The notes beneath the pieces were generated by a model that did no database searches, was not told where the DNA came from, and worked only from the letters and a program-made list of their open reading frames with translations. Made by a program: the position numbers and the translations under genes. Shown piece by piece: positions 1-9,051 of a DNA stretch of 64,000 nucleotides. Position 1 is the first letter of the stretch. Each line of letters begins with the position of its first letter. The DNA lies in contig NZ_JAFEVZ010000009.1 of the NCBI RefSeq assembly GCF_022802975.1, positions 124,001 to 188,000 of the forward strand, written 5' to 3'. This DNA is from Flavobacterium pectinovorum (GTDB lineage: Bacteria; Bacteroidota; Bacteroidia; Flavobacteriales; Flavobacteriaceae).

Positions 1-37
1 AATGGAAAACTCTTTTCGAAGAAATGGATAGTGAAAT

Positions 38-922
38 TTAGGATTCAATACTGCAGTAATAGCCTAATTTATATAAGTCAAATAATCTCAATGATGGTTT
101 TGAAGAAAGCAAGTTATTTGTGATTGGTCTCTCTGTTTTTTTGAATAAAAAGGATATAAGCGAAGTTAAATATAGCTTTTTCAATAAATTATAAATTTTC
201 AAAATTTTACTTTCTGAATGGTCTAAATTAGTATTTTGGGTGATGAATTTTAAATTTTCTAAAGCAATTTTGGTCTTGTTTAAAAACTGTTCGGAAGTTT
301 CTAATCCTAAATGATAGGTAGGATTTTCGATGTGCTTAACGATAACGCCTTTCTTTTTTAAATCGGATAAAAACACCAAATCTTCATAGCCGTATCTCGT
401 AATAGATTCATCAAATTGATTCGAAAGAAATACATTTCTTTGAATCAATAAATTAGAAGTCAAAGCCGAATACGCAGGATTTCTATTTCGGTCGTTTACA
501 GATAAAGCTTCTCTTTTTTGTCCATAAACCCAACGCAGTAAAGCCTCTTTTTCAGGTTTTTCGTTTTTGTAAACAATTCCTCCAAATATAATTGAGTTAT
601 TAGCAGTAGCTTTTAAATAGTTTTCAATAAATTTTTTTTGAGTAGGGAAAGTATCACAATCTAAAAAAAGTATCCATTCAAATTTTGCTTTAGCAACTAA
701 AGAGTTTAAGTTTTTACCTCTTCCAAGATTTGACTCGTTGCTAAAAAAAGAGCAGTTTTTAAGTGACGTAATTTCTTCGTTTGCACTATTTAGTTTAGAA
801 TCAGAACAGTCATCCTGAACTAAAATTTCATAATCAATTCCTAAACAATCAGCTTGTTCCTTAAGTTCTGAAACAAGCGGAAAAGCATTGTAATTATAAG
901 TAGGAATAAGTATGGAAAGCAT
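38..922 (-). CDS. Glycosyltransferase family 2 (GT-A fold)
   Basis: A 294-residue protein whose N-terminus ([10 protein letters not shown], then a VQDDCSD segment) is the typical nucleotide-sugar binding start of family 2 glycosyltransferases. The FLDCDTFP segment near residue 88 supplies the DxD-type metal site. The C-terminal third is basic and lacks a clear membrane span, so it is probably a cytoplasmic enzyme acting at the membrane on a polysaccharide or glycan precursor. Donor and acceptor cannot be read from the sequence. Its ATG overlaps the stop codon of the upstream ftsE by one base (TAATG), which implies translational coupling. The 37 bases beyond its stop, at the window edge, hold no visible start codon. 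Confidence 0.85.
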   Translation of the reverse strand: MLSILIPTYNYNAFPLVSELKEQADCLGIDYEILVQDDCSDSKLNSANEEITSLKNCSFFSNESNLGRGKNLNSLVAKAKFEWILFLDCDTFPTQKKFIENYLKATANNSIIFGGIVYKNEKPEKEALLRWVYGQKREALSVNDRNRNPAYSALTSNLLIQRNVFLSNQFDESITRYGYEDLVFLSDLKKKGVIVKHIENPTYHLGLETSEQFLNKTKIALENLKFITQNTNLDHSESKILKIYNLLKKLYLTSLISFLFKKTERPITNNLLSSKPSLRLFDLYKLGYYCSIES

Positions 923-1605
923 TACACTGAACGCTGTACAACTTCAAAAATTCTCTCATCTTCACATTTTAGTGTTTTAGATGGGAATTTCATCAGCAAG
1001 GCATAATCGTGCGTTGCCATGATAATCGTTTTTCCGTTGGCGTTGATTTTTTTCAAAACCTCTAAAACTTCAGAACTTGTCTGCGGATCTAGATTTCCTG
1101 TTGGTTCGTCGGCAAGGATAAATTCAGGGTCGTTTAACAAAGCTCGTGCAATAGCAACACGCTGTTGTTCACCACCAGAAAGTTGATGTGGCATTTTGTT
1201 CATAAAATCCTTCATGCCAACTTTGTCCAAAACTTCATCGATTTTGTGCTGCATGGCTTCTTTTTCTACCCAGCCGGTTGCTTTAAGGACAAATAACATA
1301 TTGTCTTTTACAGTTCTGTCCGGAAGCAATTTGAAATCCTGAAATACAATCCCGATTTTACGTCTCAAATACGGAATCTGGCTTTCTTTTAGTGTAGCCA
1401 AATCAAATTCTACAATATGTCCTTCACCTTCAGAAAGAGGTAAATCACCGTACAAAGTTTTCATGAAACTACTTTTTCCGGAACCGGTTTTTCCAATTAT
1501 ATAGATAAATTCTCCATGTTCAACTTCTAAATTGATGTGTGATAAAATTTTTCTTCCTTCCTGAAATATAGTGACATCTTTAAGAGATAGTACGGTTTCT
1601 GACAT
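922..1605 (-). CDS. ftsE: Cell division ATP-binding protein FtsE
   Basis: An ABC ATPase of 227 residues when started at the ATG at 1605. It carries Walker A GKTGSGKS (38-45), Q-loop FQD (88-90), signature LSGGEQQR (142-149) and Walker B ILADE (163-167). The segment [16 protein letters not shown] is characteristic of FtsE. In the FtsEX complex it couples ATP hydrolysis at the inner membrane to activation of septal peptidoglycan hydrolysis. FtsX is not in the window. A longer reading to 1653 exists, but that start lies within the -33 box of the likely promoter, so the shorter protein is preferred. Another LolD/MacB-type ATPase is the alternative, but the length and motif fit FtsE better. Confidence 0.85.
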   Translation of the reverse strand: MSETVLSLKDVTIFQEGRKILSHINLEVEHGEFIYIIGKTGSGKSSFMKTLYGDLPLSEGEGHIVEFDLATLKESQIPYLRRKIGIVFQDFKLLPDRTVKDNMLFVLKATGWVEKEAMQHKIDEVLDKVGMKDFMNKMPHQLSGGEQQRVAIARALLNDPEFILADEPTGNLDPQTSSEVLEVLKKINANGKTIIMATHDYALLMKFPSKTLKCEDERIFEVVQRSV

Positions 1606-1623
1606 AATAAACTGATTTGAATG

Positions 1624-1654
1624 TAAAAGTAGTAAGTTAACGCTTGGATTCAAA
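1624..1654 (-). promoter_or_regulatory. Candidate promoter of ftsE-glycosyltransferase
   Basis: On the minus strand TTTG (1651-1654) is followed after 19 bases by TACTTTTA (1624-1631), one base away from the Bacteroidota -7 consensus TAnnTTTG. Transcription would begin about 10 bases before the ATG at 1605. The rest of the 1606-1958 divergent gap shows only A+T-rich sequence and no further gene. Confidence 0.5.
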
Positions 1655-1931
1655 ATAAATTTTAATCATTTCTCAGAAAATATTGAAACGAAAATTTGAA
1701 GCATGTAAGTGATATAAGTTCATTTTAACAAATGGCATAAAGGAGTTTTTTATTTACTAAACTTATAGGAGTTTATCATATTAACTAAATGATAAAATGC
1801 CTCGTTTATAATTACTTATATGATTTACAGGGTTGAGAAAAATCCTTTCAGAAGCTGTTAAATCAAAGCTGTTAAAATTTTTGTTCATAATAAAAGCAAG
1901 AAACATTTCGTTATAAACCGTATAAAAATAA

Positions 1932-1939
1932 TACATTTG
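1932..1939 (+). promoter_or_regulatory. Candidate -7 box of the TPR gene
   Basis: TACATTTG matches the Bacteroidota -7 consensus TAnnTTTG exactly and lies 19 bases before the start codon of the TPR gene. A TTTCG at 1906-1910 is a weak -33 candidate, 21 bases upstream. Confidence 0.5.
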
Positions 1940-1958
1940 AATACTAAATATAATTAAA

Positions 1959-4900
1959 ATGCGTAAACTTTCCTGGGTCTTTTTAATACCATTTGCCCTT
2001 TTTTCGGCTATGGTTTCGGCACAAAAATCAGCTATATATACCTACGAATTAAAGGACTTTGACAAAGCACTGGCTTTATACAAGGACAAACAATATGCTT
2101 CGGCCCAACATATTTTCGAATATGTAAAAAATCAGCCCAATACTGAAGAGGTTAAATCAGATTGTGCTTATTACATTGCCAACTGCGCTATTAGAACCAA
2201 TCAGGCAAATGCAGATGAACTGATGGAAAAATTTGTTAGCGATTATCCAACAAGTACCAAACAAAATCAGGCGTATATTGAGGTCGCCCATTATTTTTTC
2301 GAACAGGCAAATTACCCAAAAGCCTTGCAATGGTTTGACAGAGTTGACGAAAGTTATATGAGCAAATCTGATTTGGATAAGTTCAATTTTCAAAAAGGAT
2401 ACAGCTATTTCAATGCCAAAAAGAAAAAAGAAGCCACAGCCTATTTTAACAAGGTGGTAAATTCAGAAGAATTTGGTTCGCAAGCTAAATATTACTTAGG
2501 TTTTATGGCCTATGAAGGCGATGATTATAAAGAAGCGACCAAATATTTTGACGAGGTTTCGGGCGAAGAAAAATACAAAGAAAAGCTATCGTATTTTCAG
2601 GCTGATATGAATTTCAAATTAGGTAATTTTCAAAAAGCAATCGATTTGGGGTTAGCAGCCATGAGCCAATCAAATGAACTTGAAAAATCGGAGCTAAATA
2701 AAATTATTGGCGAGAGTTATTTCAATTTAAAACAATACGGTAAAGCGATTCCGTTTTTAGAGCAATACGCAGGACGCAAAGGAAAATGGAACAATACCGA
2801 TTTCTACCAGTTAGGCTACGCATATTACGAGCAAAAAGAGTACGAAAAAGCCATTTCGCAATTCAATAAAATCATTGAAGGAAAAGATTTTGTAGCGCAA
2901 AACGCCTATTATCATTTAGGTTTAGCCTATTTAAATACGGGTAAAAAACAAGAAGCTTTAAATGCTTTTAAAAATGCTTCTGAAATGGATTTTAATGCCC
3001 AAATTCAGGAAGATGCAGCTTTGAATTATGCTAAATTAAGTTATGAAATTGGAAACGTTTATCAAACCGTTCCCGGAATTTTACTTGATTTCTTAAAAAA
3101 ATATCCAAACAATTCAAGCAGGGCCGAAGTTGAAAAGCTATTGGTAGATTCTTATATTTCTTCTAAAAACTACAAAGAAGCTTTAGTTTTACTCGAGAAA
3201 AACAGAACTCCGGAAAATAAACCCGCCTATCAAAAAGTACTTTTTTACAGAGGTTTAGAATTATACAATGAATCTAATTATACCGAAGCATTAAAAATGT
3301 TTAACGGAGCTGTTAAAGAACAAAAAAATCCTGAGTTTACAGCCCGCGCCACTTTCTGGAAAGCAGAATCTGAATATGTAACTGATGATTTTCAGAATGC
3401 ATTATTAAGCTATAAACAATTCGCCGGTTTAGCTGCTGCAAAAACAACAGACGAATATAAAAATATCAATTATAATATTGGATACACGTATTTTAAACTG
3501 AAAGAATACGATCAGGCAGGAAATTCTTTTCAGGCTCAAATTGATAATGCTCCGGCAGATAAAGTTCGTTTAAACGATTCGTATCTGCGTTTGGGTGATT
3601 GCCGATTTGTAACTTCAAAATATGCTCAGGCAATGGAAGCGTACGGAAAAGCAATCAATGCCAAAGGAGTTGATGCAGATTATGCACAATTTCAAAAAGC
3701 GATTTCTTATGGTTTCATGTCCAGAAATGATAAGAAAATTGACGAGTTGAATAATTTTCTTCAGATGTATAAAAAATCAGAATATCGTGACGATGTTTTG
3801 TTTGAATTGGCTAATACGTATGTAACTGACAAAAAGAACGATCAGGCTATTAAAACCTACGATCAGTTAATTTCAGAATATAAAAACGGTTCGTTTACTT
3901 CAAAATCAATTTTGAGACAAGGTTTGATTTATTACAATTCAGATCGTGATGAACAGGCTTTGACGAAATTTAAAAAAGTAGCTGCTGAGTTTCCAAAAAC
4001 ACCTGAAGCCCTTGAAGCAGTTTCGACAGCCCGATTGATTTATGTCGATTCAGGAAAAGTAGATGAATATGCAACATGGGTAAGAACATTGGATTTTGTA
4101 TCAGTTACAGATGCAGAATTGGATAATGATACTTATGATGCTGCTTTTAAACAATACAGTCAAAACAACAGCAAACAGTCTATTACAGGTTTTGCGGGCT
4201 ATGTAAGTAAATTTCCATCAGGATTACATTCATTGGAAGCAAATTTTTATCTGGCACAATTGTATTATGCAGAAGGTTCAGAAACCAAATCGGTTTCAAA
4301 TTATCAATATGTAATCGATCAGCCTAGAAATGAATTTACGGAACAGGCTTTAAACAGATTAGCTCAGATTTATCTAAAAGCCAAAGATTGCGATAAGTCC
4401 ATTCCGGTTTTAATACGTTTAGAAAATGGAGCAGATTATCCTCAAAATAAAAGTTTTGCTCAGGCTAATTTGATGAAATGTTACTACGACAAAAAAGATT
4501 ACGATAATTCAGTTGTATATGCTGACAAGGTTTTACAAAATCCAAAAGCAGATGCCAATGTAAAGTCTGATGCTCAAATTATCGTAGCACGTGCCGCAAT
4601 GCAAACCGGTGAGGAAGACAAAGCAAAAGCAGCTTACGCAAAATTATCAGCAACATCCAAAGGAGAACTGGCAGCAGAAGCCTTGTATTATGATGCGTAT
4701 TTTAAAACGAAAGAAAACAAATTTGAAGCATCAAATGCAGCGGTTCAAAAACTGGCTAAAAATTATTCCGGTTATAAATATTACGGAGCAAAAAGTTTGG
4801 TGTTGATGGCGAAAAATTTCTACGGATTGAAAGACAGCTATCAGGCAACTTATATTTTAGATAATGTAATTAACAATTTTACAGATTATCCGGATGTAGT

Positions 4901-4973
4901 TGAAGAAGCTAAAAGAGAATTGAGCGCAATCAAATTGGAAGAGTCTAAGACCAATTCGTCGATTACAAAATAG
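1959..4973 (+). CDS. Large secreted TPR-repeat protein
   Basis: A 1004-residue protein with a cleavable signal peptide (about residues 1-21, ending VSAQ). After it, almost the entire length is tetratricopeptide-like helical repeats, recognisable as recurring A-Y-Y-x-L-G-x-A-Y and Y-x-x-A-I-x-x-F patterns. It is expected in the periplasm or on the outer membrane as a protein-interaction scaffold. There are no catalytic motifs and no lipobox. It lies upstream of phzF-family and TonB-receptor-like genes on the same strand, but repeat-containing gaps of about 90-135 bases separate them, so a single transcript is possible, not certain. Related very long TPR proteins are common in Bacteroidota. A precise function is not assignable. 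Confidence 0.8.
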   Translation: MRKLSWVFLIPFALFSAMVSAQKSAIYTYELKDFDKALALYKDKQYASAQHIFEYVKNQPNTEEVKSDCAYYIANCAIRTNQANADELMEKFVSDYPTSTKQNQAYIEVAHYFFEQANYPKALQWFDRVDESYMSKSDLDKFNFQKGYSYFNAKKKKEATAYFNKVVNSEEFGSQAKYYLGFMAYEGDDYKEATKYFDEVSGEEKYKEKLSYFQADMNFKLGNFQKAIDLGLAAMSQSNELEKSELNKIIGESYFNLKQYGKAIPFLEQYAGRKGKWNNTDFYQLGYAYYEQKEYEKAISQFNKIIEGKDFVAQNAYYHLGLAYLNTGKKQEALNAFKNASEMDFNAQIQEDAALNYAKLSYEIGNVYQTVPGILLDFLKKYPNNSSRAEVEKLLVDSYISSKNYKEALVLLEKNRTPENKPAYQKVLFYRGLELYNESNYTEALKMFNGAVKEQKNPEFTARATFWKAESEYVTDDFQNALLSYKQFAGLAAAKTTDEYKNINYNIGYTYFKLKEYDQAGNSFQAQIDNAPADKVRLNDSYLRLGDCRFVTSKYAQAMEAYGKAINAKGVDADYAQFQKAISYGFMSRNDKKIDELNNFLQMYKKSEYRDDVLFELANTYVTDKKNDQAIKTYDQLISEYKNGSFTSKSILRQGLIYYNSDRDEQALTKFKKVAAEFPKTPEALEAVSTARLIYVDSGKVDEYATWVRTLDFVSVTDAELDNDTYDAAFKQYSQNNSKQSITGFAGYVSKFPSGLHSLEANFYLAQLYYAEGSETKSVSNYQYVIDQPRNEFTEQALNRLAQIYLKAKDCDKSIPVLIRLENGADYPQNKSFAQANLMKCYYDKKDYDNSVVYADKVLQNPKADANVKSDAQIIVARAAMQTGEEDKAKAAYAKLSATSKGELAAEALYYDAYFKTKENKFEASNAAVQKLAKNYSGYKYYGAKSLVLMAKNFYGLKDSYQATYILDNVINNFTDYPDVVEEAKRELSAIKLEESKTNSSITK

Positions 4974-4981
4974 TTTTATAA

Positions 4982-5055
4982 GTGAGAAGTAAGATGTTAT
5001 CTGTAAAATGAAAAGAACACAAAACATATTTTACATCTCACAAAACACATTTTAC
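4982..5055. repeat. A+T-rich inverted repeat, GTAAAATG family, copy 1
   Basis: Degenerate inverted arms built from GTAAAATG/CATTTTAC-type units fill the gap between the TPR stop and the phzF-family start. The left arm begins GTGAGAAGTAAGATGT and the right arm contains ACATCTCAC. The right arm ends 5 bases before the ATG at 5061. A second copy flanks the other side of the phzF-family gene. Confidence 0.6.
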
Positions 5056-5060
5056 AAATT

Positions 5061-5924
5061 ATGAGTTTACCTTTTTATATAGTTGATGTTTTTACAGATA
5101 AAAAATACGCCGGAAATCAATTGGCTGTTTTTTTAGATGCCCAAAATTTAAGTTCAGATGAAATGCAAAAGATTGCCTGCGAAATTAATTTTGCAGAAAG
5201 CACTTTTGTAACCAAATTGGATAAAGAAAATAATAAAGCCGAAATTAAAATTTTTACTCCATCTCAGGAAATGCAGTTTGCGGGTCATCCGATAATTGGA
5301 ACTTCATGGGTTTTGATGAATAAAATTTTTGAAAATTCGCCAGAAAACATAAAATTAAATGTTCCGATTGGGCCAATTTTGATTCAACAGTCTGAAGATT
5401 TGATTTGGTTAAAAGCTGCACAGCCGAAATTTTGGGATATTTTTTCGAAAGAAGATTTTACATTGTTCAGTAATTTGAAAAATAGTGATTTTGAAAATCA
5501 ATTTCCAATTCAGGAAGTGACGACAGGAAGCGCTTTTGTAATGGTTGGATTAAGCAGTAAAAGAGCCTTGGAAAGTTTGGTTTTAGATAAAGACAAAACC
5601 GATAAATGGCTGAAAAATAACTGTAAAACAGCTCATCAAGGTTTGTATTTTTATTATTTGGAAGGTTCAAAACTGTTTAGCAGATTGATGTATATAGAGC
5701 ACAATCAATTAAAAGAAGATGCGGCTACAGGAAGTGCCAGTACATGTTTGCAGGCTTATCTTTTAAAAAATCACAAACCTGAATTAGAATTAATCAATTA
5801 TCAGGGGGATTATATAAATCGTCCTTCTCAAATTCATTTCAAAGGGAAATTAACCGGAAACGATTTTGATGTTAAAATAGGAGGAAAAGCTCAGTTTATT
5901 GCTAAAGGAGAATGGGAAGTCTAA
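5061..5924 (+). CDS. PhzF family isomerase/epimerase-like protein
   Basis: A 287-residue protein of the PhzF/diaminopimelate-epimerase fold. It starts MSLPFYIVDVFTDKKYAGN, typical of the family, and has the conserved NFAEST segment holding the catalytic glutamate, a GHPIIGT segment, and EDAATGSA near residue 220. The length is usual. Family members isomerise small metabolites, and most bacterial copies outside phenazine clusters have no known substrate. No other phenazine genes are present, so phenazine synthesis should not be inferred. The gene is bracketed on both sides by degenerate inverted repeats. Confidence 0.85.
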   Translation: MSLPFYIVDVFTDKKYAGNQLAVFLDAQNLSSDEMQKIACEINFAESTFVTKLDKENNKAEIKIFTPSQEMQFAGHPIIGTSWVLMNKIFENSPENIKLNVPIGPILIQQSEDLIWLKAAQPKFWDIFSKEDFTLFSNLKNSDFENQFPIQEVTTGSAFVMVGLSSKRALESLVLDKDKTDKWLKNNCKTAHQGLYFYYLEGSKLFSRLMYIEHNQLKEDAATGSASTCLQAYLLKNHKPELELINYQGDYINRPSQIHFKGKLTGNDFDVKIGGKAQFIAKGEWEV

Positions 5925-5960
5925 TTAGAAAATTAGTTAATTAGAGAATTAAAAAATTAA

Positions 5961-6045
5961 AAAATGTACAATGTAAAATGTGAAAAGTAAAATGTGAAAA
6001 TCTTAATAAAAAGAACATTTTACGTTTTACAAAATGCATTTTACG
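5961..6045. repeat. A+T-rich inverted repeat, GTAAAATG family, copy 2
   Basis: The left arm iterates AATGTAAAATGTG and GTAAAATGTG, and the right arm holds CATTTTACGTTTTAC and CATTTTAC. A short AAAAAGAAC-type spacer resembles the one in copy 1. It is preceded by AATTAGAAAATTAG-type tandem units right after the phzF-family stop, and the right arm lies 14 bases before the next start codon. Confidence 0.6.
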
Positions 6046-6058
6046 CAAAAAATAAAAT

Positions 6059-7813
6059 ATGAAAATTAATTTCCAGAATAAAACAATCATTTTGATTTTA
6101 CTGTTTGTATTTCAGTTTTCATTTTCACAAAAGAAAAATGAAAATATTGGAACCGAAACTGTAAATGTAGTAAAGCCGTATTCGCCAACAATATCCGATG
6201 CTTTTAAAGTAAAAGAAACTCCTTCGCTGGACGATAGCGGTAATCAGCCAAAAGAAACAATTAAATATAGTATTTTATCAGTTCCTGTGGCTTCGACTTT
6301 TACGCCTTCAAAAGGAAAAGCGGCCAGTGTAGAAAAATCTAAGCAAGAACGTTTGTTTAATAATTATGCAACTGTGGGCGTTGGAAATTACAGTACATTA
6401 AATGCTGAATTGTTTGTGAATCAGGATTTAGGGAATGATGATTTTGTATCTGCAATGTTGCGTCACCATTCATCGCAGGGTGGAATTAAAGAGGTGCTTT
6501 TGAATGATGAATTTTATGACACTGCATTAAATGTTGGTTATGGGCAAAACAATCGAGATATGTCCTGGAATGTAGAATTAGGATACCAAAACCAGATTTA
6601 TAATTGGTATGGACTTCCTGAATATTTTGGTTCGAATTTAATTCCGCAGGATCGTATCGATTTAATAAATAAAATTAATCCGGGACATACTTATAATACA
6701 ATTTCTTTGGGTGGAAACATGGAATTTAACGAAAGTATTTTTAGTAAAGTAGCAGCAAAATTTACTCATTTTTCAGATAGTTTTTCTTCTTCAGAAAATC
6801 GTTTTTACCTAAAACCGACTTTTAAAGTTGATGTAATGGATCAGTCAATCAATACGAATGTGATTGTTGACCACGTAAGTGGAAGTTTTGAAAATAATTA
6901 TTTTAAAACTAATACTGATGCTGTAAAATATAGTTTGACAAATTTTGGAATTGAGCCAAGTTTTGTAGTGACTGAAAACGACTGGACTCTTGAATTAGGA
7001 GCAGGATTATATTACGCATTGGACTCTGAAAATAGTGGAAACAAGTTTTATATCTACCCAAAAGTGAATGCTTCCTATAAGTTGGTTGGAGATTTAATGA
7101 TTTTCTACACAGGAGTAAATGGAAGTTTGATCCAAAACTCTTATGCTGATTTTGTGACCGAAAATCCGTTTTTATCGCCAACTTTAAATATGACACCATC
7201 AAGTACGCAATATAATGTTTTTGCAGGTTTGAAAGGTAAACTGGCTAATAATGTAAACTATAATCTGACAGGTTCTTATTTGAATGAAAAAAACAAAGCG
7301 CTGTTTAAAAGTAATGATTATACAGAAGATTTTTCAAACGAAAATTATGCTTACGGAAATTCTTTTGGAGTTGTTTATGAAGACATTAGAACATTTCGTT
7401 TTTACGGAGAATTAAAAGCTGATTTTTCTGAAAACGTTACTTTTGGAATTAACGGAACTTTTAATAGTTACAAAACTGATGCGCCAGCAGAAGCATGGAA
7501 CTTACCAACAATTAGATTAAGTTCTAATCTTGATGTAAATATCACCAAACAATGGTATGCGGGTTTGAACGTTTTTTATGTAGGTGAGCGTAAAGATATG
7601 CAGGTTGATTTATTAAGTGCAACTATGAATGCCCCTGTTACTTTAAAGAGTTATTTTGATGCCAATGCACACTTAGGATACAAATTTAGCGAACGTTTGA
7701 CTTTCTTCCTGAAATTGAATAACATTGGAAATCAGGCTTATGAAAAATGGCTGAATTATCCTGTTCAGGGATTCCAGGTTCTTGGCGGTGCAAATTACAA
7801 ATTTGATTTTTAA
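6059..7813 (+). CDS. TonB-dependent-receptor-like outer membrane barrel lacking a plug
   Basis: A 584-residue protein with a signal peptide (1-23, ending FSFSQ), a short linker containing TETVNVV that resembles a TonB box, and then directly a beta-barrel of alternating aromatic strands. The C-terminal part (LTFFLKLNNIGNQAYEKW to the final phenylalanine) is typical of TonB-dependent receptors. Full receptors have about 700-1100 residues with a plug of roughly 120-150 residues. No plug motif is recognisable between the linker and the first strands. It may be a passive porin-like barrel or a receptor whose plug is extremely reduced. It could act with the upstream TPR protein, but only proximity supports this. 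A bidirectional hairpin follows. Confidence 0.75.
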   Translation: MKINFQNKTIILILLFVFQFSFSQKKNENIGTETVNVVKPYSPTISDAFKVKETPSLDDSGNQPKETIKYSILSVPVASTFTPSKGKAASVEKSKQERLFNNYATVGVGNYSTLNAELFVNQDLGNDDFVSAMLRHHSSQGGIKEVLLNDEFYDTALNVGYGQNNRDMSWNVELGYQNQIYNWYGLPEYFGSNLIPQDRIDLINKINPGHTYNTISLGGNMEFNESIFSKVAAKFTHFSDSFSSSENRFYLKPTFKVDVMDQSINTNVIVDHVSGSFENNYFKTNTDAVKYSLTNFGIEPSFVVTENDWTLELGAGLYYALDSENSGNKFYIYPKVNASYKLVGDLMIFYTGVNGSLIQNSYADFVTENPFLSPTLNMTPSSTQYNVFAGLKGKLANNVNYNLTGSYLNEKNKALFKSNDYTEDFSNENYAYGNSFGVVYEDIRTFRFYGELKADFSENVTFGINGTFNSYKTDAPAEAWNLPTIRLSSNLDVNITKQWYAGLNVFYVGERKDMQVDLLSATMNAPVTLKSYFDANAHLGYKFSERLTFFLKLNNIGNQAYEKWLNYPVQGFQVLGGANYKFDF

Positions 7814-7828
7814 GAGAATTGTTTAGAT

Positions 7829-7866
7829 AAAAAAATAGCTTCCAAATTCAGGAAGCTATTTTTTTT
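7829..7866. terminator. Bidirectional intrinsic terminator
   Basis: Stem AAAATAGCTTCC / GGAAGCTATTTT with loop AAATTCA, A-rich on the left and T-rich on the right. It lies between two convergent genes (the barrel gene and the DUF2911 gene), so it can serve both. Confidence 0.85.
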
Positions 7867-7880
7867 GAATTCAAAAGCTG

Positions 7881-8426
7881 TTATTCCGTAAAAGGAACAG
7901 CAACTCTAACTTTATCCCAGCCTAAGTTTAAAACAATTCCTTTGTCTGCTTTTGTAAAAACCATTGAGAAAGCTTCCAAAGAATCAGTCCCTTCAGTTAC
8001 AGGTACTTTTAATCGGGCAACGTCATTAGCTTCTTTATAAGTATAAGAACCCCAAACATTCAGATCTTTGTTGATGATAATTGTATAAGAATCTTTTTCA
8101 GGAATGGTAAACAAAGTATAGGTGCCAGCTTTAATTTTAGTGTCTCCTAATTTTACATCTTTGTAGAAAGTGATTTCTGCAGCTTCGTTTGCTCCGGTTC
8201 TCCATACTTTTCCATTTGGAGCTAATTCACTCACAGGACGCCCTTTTAATTGAGGACGACTGTAGGTAATTTTTACAGTTTTGGCCGCATCTTTATAATC
8301 GTTTGGGTAAGCTGCTGCATCCATAGGGCTTTTGTCTAAACCCGGGAATTTTTGAGCATTTGCGTTTGATGATAATAAAATAGTAACTCCAAATGCAAGT
8401 GCTGTAATAAATGTTGATGTTTTCAT
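7881..8426 (-). CDS. DUF2911 domain protein, secreted
   Basis: A 181-residue protein with a signal peptide (1-24, ending SNANAQ), followed by the DUF2911 domain. Recognisable segments are KITYSRPQLKGR, KVWRTGANEAAEI and GTYTLFTIP, and the C-terminus ends in a hydrophobic beta strand. The domain is common in Bacteroidota and has no established biochemical role. It is expected in the periplasm. It is a single gene, with a terminator on its 3' side and the divergent Gre-like gene on its 5' side. Confidence 0.85.
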   Translation of the reverse strand: MKTSTFITALAFGVTILLSSNANAQKFPGLDKSPMDAAAYPNDYKDAAKTVKITYSRPQLKGRPVSELAPNGKVWRTGANEAAEITFYKDVKLGDTKIKAGTYTLFTIPEKDSYTIIINKDLNVWGSYTYKEANDVARLKVPVTEGTDSLEAFSMVFTKADKGIVLNLGWDKVRVAVPFTE

Positions 8427-8541
8427 AATGATGTTTAAATTTTAAGTGTTAAAATTATTGATTGTTTATCAAAAAATAAAAAACATCGTGTTAATTTTTC
8501 GATGCTAAAGAAAATCAGTATAATTGACGGCATAAAAATCT

Positions 8542-8573
8542 TTTGTGGCAGCAAAAAAACGGTTGCATCTTTG
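8542..8573 (+). promoter_or_regulatory. Promoter of the Gre-like gene
   Basis: TTTG (8542-8545) and CATCTTTG (8566-8573) with a 20-base spacer fit the Bacteroidota TTG / TAnnTTTG pattern with one mismatch. The -7 box ends 28 bases before the start codon. Confidence 0.6.
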
Positions 8574-8601
8574 TAACTTAGAACCTCAGAATCTTTAAAA
8601 A

Positions 8602-9051
8602 ATGATTTTCAAACAAAAAATATACGCACATTATTTACAAATGGTTCAGGACAGAATCGATGTTTTCAGGGATATGATTTCGGCTTTGACCGAAGATTCT
8701 AAAAACGATGCAAAAGGTTCTGCCGGCGATAAACACGAAACAGCTTTGTCGATGATGCATATCGAACAGGAAAAACTAACCAATAAATTAAAAGAAGCAA
8801 TAGCTCAAAAAGCAATTTTAGACAAGATTGATGCTTCTAAAAATACTGAAAATATTATTTCAGGAAGTCTGGTAAAGGCAAACGGAATTTATTTGTATCT
8901 GAGTGTGGCACTTCCTAAAATTGCTATTGACGGAATAAATATTATTGCGCTTTCTCCACAATCGCCTTTGGGCACACATTTAATGGGCAACAAGGTCGGA
9001 TTTAAGTTCGAAATTAATAAAACACATTACACGATTGAAAGTGTGGAATAA
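8602..9051 (+). CDS. GreA/GreB C-terminal-domain-like protein
   Basis: A 149-residue protein. The first 75 residues are charged and helical, suggesting a coiled coil, and the last part (SPLGTHLMGNKVGFKF) matches the C-terminal FKBP-like fold of GreA/GreB/Rnk factors, where SP.G..L.GK..GD is usual. Such proteins bind RNA polymerase near its secondary channel. Homologues in flavobacteria are often mislabelled 3-oxoacyl-ACP synthase, but nothing here resembles a ketosynthase. It has its own promoter and is monocistronic. Confidence 0.65.
   Translation: MIFKQKIYAHYLQMVQDRIDVFRDMISALTEDSKNDAKGSAGDKHETALSMMHIEQEKLTNKLKEAIAQKAILDKIDASKNTENIISGSLVKANGIYLYLSVALPKIAIDGINIIALSPQSPLGTHLMGNKVGFKFEINKTHYTIESVE

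Noticed and set aside
5061..5924. Phenazine biosynthesis locus
   Set aside because: Only a PhzF-family gene is present, with no other phz gene around it.
8602..9051. 3-oxoacyl-ACP synthase as product name
   Set aside because: At 149 residues, with no ketosynthase Cys-His-His motifs, it cannot be one; the C-terminus looks Gre-like.
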